Assembly (NCBI GenBank): GCA_015487825.1 | Contig: WFOZ01000657.1 | Location: 1 to 6,736, forward strand | Origin: Planctomycetaceae bacterium | Lineage (GTDB): Bacteria > Planctomycetota > Planctomycetia > Planctomycetales > Planctomycetaceae | Length of the DNA stretch: 6,736 nt | Direction of reading: 5' to 3' | The notes under the pieces: model-generated | Databases searched by the model: none | Seen by the model: only the letters and a program-made list of their open reading frames with translations | What the model was told of the DNA's origin: nothing | Translations under genes and position numbers: made by a program | In this document: piece after piece, positions 1 through 5,060 of the stretch | How positions within the stretch are numbered: the stretch's first letter is position 1 | Layout of the letters: every line of letters begins with the position of its first letter

Positions 1-2
1 CA

Positions 3-497
3 GGATTTCGGATCCGACTGGTTGCCGACAAGCCAGATGATTCAGGCACCAGAGAGCCACGGGAGCCTAAGGAACCACGAGAACCTAAGGAGCCGAGAGA
101 GCCACGGGAACCGAGAGATCCACAGGAGCCCAGAGATCCACAGGAGCCCAGAGAACCACGAGAGCCCAGAGAACCACGAGAGCCCAGAGAACCACGAGAG
201 CCTAAGGAGCCACGAGAGCCGAGAGAACCTCAAGACGATCATGAAGATCCGATGCACAGAATCATTCGCCATCTGATGAAGAGATTTGATCGGGATCGAA
301 ATGGAAGCATCAGTGTTCGTGAAGCTCCTAAATGGTTAAGAGAGCGATTTGCACGAGCAGACAGTAATCGCGATGGTCAGCTTGATGCCAAAGAGCTGCT
401 GGAATTGTTAGGGAAAAAACCTGGTGATAAAGGACGACCTGAGCATCCGCCAACTCATCATCCACCCAGGGACAATACTCCTCCACCGCGATATTAA
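3..497 (+). CDS. C-terminal part of an EF-hand protein with a charged-proline repeat (possible SUMF1-type domain upstream)
   Basis: The frame is open from the left edge (codons start at base 3) to TAA at 495-497, giving 164 visible residues; the start lies outside the window. The first residues read [16 protein letters not shown] followed by hydrophobic residues is how SUMF1/formylglycine-generating-enzyme domains usually end, so the missing part may be such a domain; this is an inference from very few residues. Residues 17-76 are twenty tandem tripeptides of the form (R/K/Q)(E/D)P, probably an extended charged linker. Two EF-hand loops follow: residues 96-107 ([12 protein letters not shown]) and 120-131 ([12 protein letters not shown]). 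Both have D/N/S ligands at positions 1, 3, 5, 7 or 9 and Glu at 12, so calcium binding is likely. The tail is His/Pro-rich ([10 protein letters not shown]). An in-frame ATG at 252 could be mistaken for the start, but the repeat upstream is in the same frame without a stop. An intrinsic terminator follows at 45 bp. Confidence 0.85.
   Translation, partial: GFRIRLVADKPDDSGTREPREPKEPREPKEPREPREPRDPQEPRDPQEPREPREPREPREPREPREPKEPREPREPQDDHEDPMHRIIRHLMKRFDRDRNGSISVREAPKWLRERFARADSNRDGQLDAKELLELLGKKPGDKGRPEHPPTHHPPRDNTPPPRY
51..230 (+). repeat. In-frame 9-bp/18-bp tandem repeat encoding (R/K/Q)(E/D)P x20
   Basis: Twenty consecutive 9-bp units encode REP, KEP, RDP or QEP. Within them an 18-bp higher-order period is nearly perfect. 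Two copies encode RDPQEP (114-131, 132-149), then three copies encode REPREP (150-167, 168-185, 186-203), the last differing by one base. Near-identity at DNA level, not only at protein level, points to recent expansion by slippage or unequal recombination. It lies wholly inside the EF-hand protein gene. Confidence 0.9.
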
Positions 498-541
498 CAG
501 CCAGCCTCAGACAGCGAATTGCTCCACAGAGAGATATAGGC

Positions 542-571
542 AAATAGCCCCGGTTTTTTCCGGGGCTATTT
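542..571 (+). terminator. Rho-independent terminator
   Basis: A perfect 12-bp stem is formed by AAATAGCCCCGG (542-553) and CCGGGGCTATTT (560-571), with a loop of six T. The GC core is followed by a T-rich run (569-575). It lies 45 bp after the stop of the EF-hand protein gene and should end that transcript. The A-rich left flank means it could also work weakly in the other direction. Confidence 0.9.
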
Positions 572-694
572 TATTATGAAATCAAAGGGAAACAGTTGGA
601 GATTATCTGAAAGTAGTTTCCAATAAATGCCTGTTAATCTCTTATCAATGAAATGCTGCCCAAAGGTGACCGGATATTGTCAAATCCTTTTCAA

Positions 695-724
695 CTCGTT
701 CCCAATGTGGACCTTGGGAACGAG
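695..724. repeat. Palindromic hairpin, CTCGTTCCCAA type
   Basis: CTCGTTCCCAA (695-705) and TTGGGAACGAG (714-724) form a perfect 11-bp stem around an 8-base loop. No T-run follows, so it is not a standard terminator. From memory, hairpins with CTCGTTCCCA arms are dispersed in many copies in various bacterial genomes, so this is probably a REP-like repeat copy. That multicopy status cannot be tested in this window. Confidence 0.65.
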
Positions 725-751
725 GAAATAGGGATATGTCAAAAGAATTAT

Positions 752-1036
752 TTTGAACCACGAATGAACTCGAATAAACACGAATGAAATCATTCCATCA
801 CACGTTCAGTTTTTCAGTTTGTTGTAGGATGGCGTGCTTGCACCCATCTTCGCGTGCCGAGTTGCGTTCAATGAAAAATAGAGAGTCAATCTGTTATCAT
901 CGTGCCATTGATACATCGGCATGGGACTGATGAGGTGGAAACCGAATTTGATGGGTGCAAGCACGCCATCCTACAGTTTGAAATGAAGTTTCCAAAAGAA
1001 AAATTCGTGTTCATTGGTGTCTATTCGTGGTTCAAA
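752..1036. repeat. Outer imperfect inverted repeat (34-bp arms)
   Basis: The left arm 752-785 begins TTTGAACCACGAAT and ends AACACGAAT. It matches the reverse complement of 1003-1036 at 29 of 34 positions, with no gap. The arms enclose the second, perfect inverted repeat. The motif family (ACGAAT units joined to GTGGTTC) resembles short dispersed repeats I recall from several environmental bacterial genomes; this is recollection, not a search. No transposase is encoded inside. The right arm ends 128 bp before the chosen start of the nuclease-family gene. Confidence 0.75.
822..975. repeat. Inner MITE-like palindromic element (26-bp perfect arms)
   Basis: The left arm 823-848 (TGTAGGATGGCGTGCTTGCA, then CCCATC) is the exact reverse complement of 950-975. 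Inside, CGTGCCGA (853-860) can pair with TCGGCATG (916-923), with one G-T wobble, extending the structure. CAGTTTG occurs at 815-821 and again at 974-980, overlapping the last two bases of the right arm, and may be a target-site duplication. It has no coding capacity. It is likely a non-autonomous dispersed element; an RNA-level role is possible but unsupported. Confidence 0.75.
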
Positions 1037-1079
1037 CCCCTGTTTGGTTGCGGCTATGCCGCGCTGGGATATCGATAAA

Positions 1080-1108
1080 CTGCGATATTTCAAGATTGAT
1101 GCTATACT
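1080..1108 (+). promoter_or_regulatory. Possible sigma-70 promoter of the nuclease-family gene
   Basis: TATACT (1103-1108) is a good -10 hexamer. The hexamer 17 bp upstream, CTGCGA (1080-1085), matches the -35 consensus at only three positions. A small dyad, ATATCG (1069-1074) and CGATAT (1083-1088), overlaps the -35 region and could be an operator, though it is short enough to be chance. If real, the promoter leaves a leader of about 50 bases before GTG 1165 and argues against the ATG at 1099. Confidence 0.3.
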
Positions 1109-1164
1109 GCAAAGCTAAAGTTTACTACTCCATTGAACTGCAGAAACCTACCAAGAATAAGATT

Positions 1165-2163
1165 GTGGATACTTCAACTGTTTCAAAAAGATCGCGCTGG
1201 CGTTTAGTGGCATTTGTGAGTTCGGTCGTGTTCCTGACGGCTGTCTCTCTGTGCCTGTTGATACAGCCGGACTGGTTGGCAGCGGTGAGTATTGTCCCTG
1301 CCTGGTGCTGGTTGCTGCCCGGCTTTTTGATGCTTGCAATTGGTTACGAACAACATCGTAAACGTGGTTTTGTCATTGTCCTGATGCTGTGGGTTTTGTA
1401 TACGATAATATTTGTTGAAGAAACCAAAAGTCTCTTTTTCAACAGAAGTGCGCCTGCCTCGGAATGGAAGCAGGTTCGCGAAAATGGTCACGGCATTCGT
1501 GTTGTCTCTTTGAATTGTGCAGGCAATGCACAAGCGGCAAAAGAAGTGGCGAAATGGAAACCGGATATCGTTCTGCTTCAGGAATCTCCAGCTCGAACAG
1601 ATGTAGAACAACTTGCACGAGAACTGTTTGACGAAAACGGGTGCTTTCTGGCTGGGAGAGATACCTCGCTGATCGCCAGCGGAAAGATACTTTCATACAG
1701 CAACGATCCGGCTACTCACTTTGTTTATGCTGAATTGGAATTATCGGGCAAATTGAAACTGAACATCGTCAGCCTGCGTCTTTCGCCACCGGTTTTTCGG
1801 CTCGATTTCTGGATGCCCGGTTTCTGGAACGAGCATCGAAATAAGCGAATCCAGCATCGTCAACAAATTGCAGAACTGATGCAATATCTCAAAGCAAGAC
1901 CATCCAGCGGCCCTGTGATTGTTGGTGGCGATTTCAATTCTCCGCCGAACGATGCTGCACTGTTAGCGATGTCCCCGCAACTGCACGACACATTTTCAAT
2001 TGCAGGCAACGGCTGGGGCGCCACAGGCACCAGCGATTACCCACTGTTCCGCGTCGATCAAATCTGGGCCAGCCGAAAGTTGCAGGCGAAATCTGTCACT
2101 GCACACAAAACAGAACACTCAGACCATCGCATCGTGCGATGTGATCTGATACTTCCGAATTGA
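1165..2163 (+). CDS. Membrane-anchored endonuclease/exonuclease/phosphatase (EEP) family protein
   Basis: From GTG 1165 the protein has 332 residues. Three hydrophobic segments (about 13-33, 37-60, 68-84) form an N-terminal membrane anchor. The EEP catalytic fold follows from about 110. Metal and catalytic motifs are visible in order: SLNCAG (Asn117), LLQES (Glu140), GGDFNSPPND (Asp256, Asn258), FRVDQIW (Asp298) and EHSDH (Asp320, His321). The layout resembles YafD-like membrane EEP proteins; the catalytic domain probably faces the periplasm. The family includes nucleases, phosphatases and phosphodiesterases, so the substrate cannot be fixed. The frame stays open back to GTG 1027, but that lies inside the outer inverted repeat. 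An ATG at 1099 is an alternative, but neither 1099 nor 1165 has a clear Shine-Dalgarno. The 332-residue form places a basic N-terminus directly before the first membrane segment. The stop is 38 bp from the convergent sialidase-like gene, with no evident terminator between. Confidence 0.88.
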   Translation: MDTSTVSKRSRWRLVAFVSSVVFLTAVSLCLLIQPDWLAAVSIVPAWCWLLPGFLMLAIGYEQHRKRGFVIVLMLWVLYTIIFVEETKSLFFNRSAPASEWKQVRENGHGIRVVSLNCAGNAQAAKEVAKWKPDIVLLQESPARTDVEQLARELFDENGCFLAGRDTSLIASGKILSYSNDPATHFVYAELELSGKLKLNIVSLRLSPPVFRLDFWMPGFWNEHRNKRIQHRQQIAELMQYLKARPSSGPVIVGGDFNSPPNDAALLAMSPQLHDTFSIAGNGWGATGTSDYPLFRVDQIWASRKLQAKSVTAHKTEHSDHRIVRCDLILPN

Positions 2164-2201
2164 GAGATCTTCCAATTAACTACAGATATGGTCAGCTCGA
2201 T

Positions 2202-3392
2202 TTAATTGCTCTGCTCAATCTCCAGGATTGTTCCTGCAATGTGGCGAAGGCCGTTGCTCTTATTAAAATAATAGACAACAAGGATTCGACCATCAGCCAT
2301 TATTGTTGCCCAGGGGTAACCTAAATCTGAGGAGCCGCCATCATCCCTCAAGACGATTTCTTTGGAGGATTCGATTTCCCGGCACTCTGGATCAAGTACT
2401 CTGGCTCGGATTCCATATGGCTTGTGACGATAGCCGTAAATCAGCAGGACCTGCTCATTCGGGAGTTTCAGAGAATAATGCGGGTGGCCTTTGAAGCCGG
2501 AATCTTCCCACGGCTCAAAACTTTTTCCGCCATCTGTAGAACGTGCAATCACGGTGTGGTCGTTAAAAGAAGCGGTCCTTAAAAAAGCGACCAACTGACC
2601 GGAGGGAGTTTCATGCAAAGATGTTTCGTTAAAAGTAACTTTAGAATCCTGGGCAATTGGACAACGGTATTTCCACGTCAAACCTTTGTCCTGAGATACC
2701 ATTAAATGGACTTCCGTATTAAAAGGGGCGGTACTCCCTTTTGCTGCAACTGCCCAATAAAGCAGTCCGTTTTTCCCTTCGCACATGGCTCCCCGGTTAT
2801 ACGCCGGAAGCGGTTCACTAAAAACGTCTTTCGTTTTGATTCCCGGTACCGGCGGTGGGATAATCGGCCCATCCCATGAATGCCCTCCATCTGCCGAACG
2901 CATCAAATACCCTCCCAGAAACAGGAAAGATCCCGTTCGAATGGTATCCGGCGGATCGACAAAGTTTTTAGTCAGCTGTATGTACCATGCATAACTTGTG
3001 CAGATAATTGAACCATCTCGAAGCTGAACCATACATGGATCCTGTGATCCTCCCCAGGGATGAGCGTAGATTAACTCCGGTTTTTTCGTCCAGGTTTTCG
3101 CATTATCCTTCGACCTGACAAGCACAAGGTTGCTGTTGGGATCAGCATGTGAGCCGCGTCCGTCTTTTACAAATGCACGTTCAGGTGATTGACGAAATGC
3201 CAGGACCAGCTCTCCATCGGGGCGAGTGACGACTGAAGGAAACGCTGCATAATATCTTTCATGCTGATAAACGACAACATCTTTAATTTTTTTGAGCCGG
3301 ACTCCCTTCGGTTCAGCCTGCACAGTGTTGAGCAATCCGACAAAGTTTGTCAGCATCAAACAGAAAAATATCCATCTATAACGTGGCTGCAT
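2202..3392 (-). CDS. Secreted Asp-box (BNR) sialidase-like protein
   Basis: This is a 396-residue protein. I chose ATG at 3392 because it places a classical signal peptide first (basic MQPRYRW, hydrophobic core about 8-22, cleavage near VQA-EP at 26-27). The frame extends upstream to a TTG at 3437, which would bury the signal. Four Asp-box motifs (S-x-D-x-G-x-x-W/F) mark the beta-propeller: SKDNAKTW (94-101, degenerate), SADGGHSW (166-173), SQDKGLTW (233-240) and STDGGKSF (285-292). SSDLGYPWATIMADGRILVV and the following YYF (355-376) resemble the last blade of bacterial exo-alpha-sialidase-like proteins. A canonical FRIP motif is absent; AFPSV (50-54) and AFRQSP (65-70) are nearest. It may be a glycoside hydrolase or a non-catalytic glycan-binding propeller; sialic acid as substrate is unproven. 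It lies 124 bp downstream of a sulfatase on the same strand, so co-transcription is possible, although the gap holds a TATAAT. Confidence 0.88.
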   Translation of the reverse strand: MQPRYRWIFFCLMLTNFVGLLNTVQAEPKGVRLKKIKDVVVYQHERYYAAFPSVVTRPDGELVLAFRQSPERAFVKDGRGSHADPNSNLVLVRSKDNAKTWTKKPELIYAHPWGGSQDPCMVQLRDGSIICTSYAWYIQLTKNFVDPPDTIRTGSFLFLGGYLMRSADGGHSWDGPIIPPPVPGIKTKDVFSEPLPAYNRGAMCEGKNGLLYWAVAAKGSTAPFNTEVHLMVSQDKGLTWKYRCPIAQDSKVTFNETSLHETPSGQLVAFLRTASFNDHTVIARSTDGGKSFEPWEDSGFKGHPHYSLKLPNEQVLLIYGYRHKPYGIRARVLDPECREIESSKEIVLRDDGGSSDLGYPWATIMADGRILVVYYFNKSNGLRHIAGTILEIEQSN

Positions 3393-3480
3393 TTCAATAA
3401 CTTTCGATTTTAACAGTACAAAACATTCAATTATCAACAGAACTTATCAGACACTTGATCCCGGGTTCTTTCTGTCAACG

Positions 3481-3486
3481 ATTATA
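3481..3486 (-). promoter_or_regulatory. Possible -10 element for the sialidase-like gene
   Basis: On the minus strand this reads TATAAT, a perfect -10, about 90 bp upstream of the ATG at 3392. No -35 match is found at 16-18 bp. A perfect TTGACA also occurs (3478-3473), but downstream of the TATAAT and without a partner. The 124-bp gap after the sulfatase has no strong terminator hairpin, so both read-through and an internal promoter remain possible. Confidence 0.25.
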
Positions 3487-3516
3487 CAATCTATCCGACC
3501 AGAACACATGGTGGAA

Positions 3517-4938
3517 TTATTTGGGGCGTTTACCGGTTTTTCGTTGTTTGTTTTTTCGTTTTGCCGGTCTGTTTTCCGGATACGGTTCTGGAAGCATACG
3601 GCGGGTATTCGTGAACTGAGTCAGTGCTGTTTGTAGAGTTTTCAGTTGTTTTTGAGCATTGGGCGACAGGTTGCTTTGTTTACCTGCAAGATTGTTCTTT
3701 TCGAGTTTGTCTTTGCTGACCTGATAGATTCTGTGATCACGGTATATTTTCCAGTTTTTGTTCTGGACAAATTCCTGCCCATTATAACCACCGTTGCGGG
3801 CATACCAGCAGTAAATCCATTCGCGTGGAGTCGAATTTTTTCCCAATAATTGTGGCAGAAAACTTTGACCATCGAGATGTAGTTTTTGTGGAATTTCCGC
3901 ATCAGCCAAATCGACCAGCGTGGGCAGAAAATCGGTGAAGTCAACAAGATCGTTGCATGTTGTGTTACCTTGAATTTTCCCAGGCCAGCTGACAATCATC
4001 GGGACGTGCATCCCGGCATCAGTAGTTAAACCTTTGCCTCCCTTGATGATCAGATTGCCCATTCGCGAAGTAACACTTGTTGCGGTGCCGTTGTCGCAGA
4101 TGAAAATTAGAATTGTATTATCGCGAATACCAAGTTCATCCAGCTGATTGACCAACTTACCAACCATCTTGTCGGTGTAGGCGACCATGTCTGCAAAGTA
4201 ATGCGGGTTTTTCTGGCCCTGTTTTGCTCCCGGAGATTTTGGGTCCCAATCTTTTCCATCGGGAGTCGGTTCGAATGGCCAGTGCGGGAGAATCATCGGG
4301 TAATAGGCCAGAAAGGGACCTTCACTGTTGCGTTTAATGAAATCACACAGAAAATCGCTGACAATATCCGGGCCGTAGCTGCCATCGTGAAAATCGACTT
4401 GCTTCCCATTGATTTCCAGTCCGGGGTTCGGATACCGGCTTGGCACTTTTGTCAGCGTTGGAATTCTCGCCAGTTGCCAGAGACAATATTCATCAAACCC
4501 AAAATGGTGCGGGCCTTCCATTCCTCCTTCAAGTTGCCATTTGCCTGCGATACATGTTTTGTACCCGGACTTTTTCAATAATTGAGCGAAAGTAATCTGT
4601 TTCGGGTCAAGCACACCAAATCGGATATAGTTGCGTTGATTGTAAAGCCCCGTCATCAATTCGACTCGCGATGGGGTGCATATCGGTTGAGAGTAACAGT
4701 GCGTAAACCGCATTCCGGATTTTGCCAGTTTATTCAGCTGAGGTGTTTTGTACGAAGTCCCTCCGTTCGCTTCCACACACTCGTACCCCATATCGTCTGC
4801 CATGATCAGAACGATGTTCGGCACACATTTTTTCCCAGCAGAAAATACAGCCCCCTGCAAACAATCCGCCGGTATCAGCATTCCTGTCGAAAAAAGAAGA
4901 AGCGTCAGTCTGATTTGCATAGATAATTTTTGTTTCAT
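3517..4938 (-). CDS. Secreted S1-type sulfatase (Cys-type) with Gln in place of the GKWH histidine
   Basis: The protein has 473 residues, normal for S1 arylsulfatases, which hydrolyse sulfate esters. A signal peptide is visible (MKQKLSMQIR, then hydrophobic 11-23, cleavage probably near 30-35). Hallmarks in order: NIVLIMADDMGY (metal Asp48, Asp49); CTPSR (87-91, Cys87 converted to formylglycine, Arg91); AGKWQLEGG (Lys133, Gln135); LPHWPFEP (His219); ICDNGT (Asp282, Asn283); KGGKG (Lys302). In most family members the GKW motif continues with His, which contacts the sulfate; here it is Gln. Activity may be altered, or this may mark a subfamily. The C-terminal 17 residues (457-473) hold ten Lys/Arg. 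The start is supported by GGTGA seven bases upstream. The gene diverges from a second sulfatase 122 bp away and precedes the sialidase-like gene on the same strand. Substrate unknown; a sulfated polysaccharide is likely. Confidence 0.93.
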   Translation of the reverse strand: MKQKLSMQIRLTLLLFSTGMLIPADCLQGAVFSAGKKCVPNIVLIMADDMGYECVEANGGTSYKTPQLNKLAKSGMRFTHCYSQPICTPSRVELMTGLYNQRNYIRFGVLDPKQITFAQLLKKSGYKTCIAGKWQLEGGMEGPHHFGFDEYCLWQLARIPTLTKVPSRYPNPGLEINGKQVDFHDGSYGPDIVSDFLCDFIKRNSEGPFLAYYPMILPHWPFEPTPDGKDWDPKSPGAKQGQKNPHYFADMVAYTDKMVGKLVNQLDELGIRDNTILIFICDNGTATSVTSRMGNLIIKGGKGLTTDAGMHVPMIVSWPGKIQGNTTCNDLVDFTDFLPTLVDLADAEIPQKLHLDGQSFLPQLLGKNSTPREWIYCWYARNGGYNGQEFVQNKNWKIYRDHRIYQVSKDKLEKNNLAGKQSNLSPNAQKQLKTLQTALTQFTNTRRMLPEPYPENRPAKRKNKQRKTGKRPK

Positions 4939-4944
4939 ATTGTT

Positions 4945-4949
4945 TCACC
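4945..4949 (-). promoter_or_regulatory. Ribosome binding site of the minus-strand sulfatase
   Basis: The minus strand reads GGTGA followed by AACAAT and then ATG at 4938. GGTGA pairs with the end of the anti-Shine-Dalgarno sequence at a suitable distance. It supports Met1 over the internal Met7. Confidence 0.5.
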
Positions 4950-4980
4950 AGATCGCTACTGAATTCTCTCGGCAACTTGC

Positions 4981-5009
4981 TTGACCCGGCGGTCTGAGAT
5001 GCTGATACT
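4981..5009 (+). promoter_or_regulatory. Sigma-70-like promoter of the plus-strand sulfatase
   Basis: TTGACC (4981-4986, five of six to the -35 consensus) is followed by exactly 17 bp and GATACT (5004-5009, four of six to the -10 consensus). Transcription would begin near 5016, leaving a leader of about 45 bases before ATG 5061. It sits in the 122-bp region between the divergent sulfatases. I found no equally good promoter for the opposite strand. Confidence 0.55.
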
Positions 5010-5048
5010 GAAAAGCAACATCAAAATTTATCAGGTAAGACAGCCCCA

Positions 5049-5054
5049 AAAGGA
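5049..5054 (+). promoter_or_regulatory. Ribosome binding site that decides the start of the plus-strand sulfatase
   Basis: AAAGGA ends six bases before ATG 5061 but directly abuts ATG 5055. Normal Shine-Dalgarno spacing therefore favours 5061 as the start, giving a protein two residues shorter. Confidence 0.6.
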
Positions 5055-5060
5055 ATGGTT

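Larger units (their letters stand above)
498..1164. other. Long intergenic region with terminator and nested palindromes
   Basis: About 670 bp separate the EF-hand gene from the chosen start of the nuclease-family gene. The stretch holds the terminator at 542-571, a hairpin at 695-724, the nested inverted repeats at 752-1036, and a possible promoter at 1080-1108. I see no convincing protein-coding frame, tRNA or known riboswitch. Bases 576-694 show nothing I can interpret. Confidence 0.7.

Noticed and set aside
114..203. CRISPR-like appearance of regularly spaced repeats
   Set aside because: The units are directly tandem 18-bp coding repeats without unique spacers.
42..272. Open frame antisense to the REP repeat, rich in Leu, Ser, Trp and Phe
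   Set aside because: It is a by-product of the repeat composition; the sense frame is longer and continues into clear EF-hands.
22..276. Frame +1 reading of the repeat (Glu/Ser/His-rich)
   Set aside because: It is a shifted reading of the same tandem repeat and ends without any domain, while the frame starting at base 3 leads into EF-hand loops.
695..724. Hairpin as an intrinsic terminator
   Set aside because: No T-run follows on either side, and a strong terminator already lies at 542-571.
1027..1164. N-terminal extension of the EEP protein from GTG 1027
   Set aside because: Its first codons lie in the outer inverted repeat, there is no ribosome binding site, and a possible promoter lies inside the extension.
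3432..3437. TTGATA as a -35 with TTAAAA (3408-3413) as a -10 on the minus strand
   Set aside because: The start site would fall only about 8 bases before the ATG at 3392, leaving almost no leader for ribosome binding.
4201..4926. Two plus-strand open frames of 126 and 114 codons
   Set aside because: They lie antisense to the minus-strand sulfatase, whose frame carries all family motifs.
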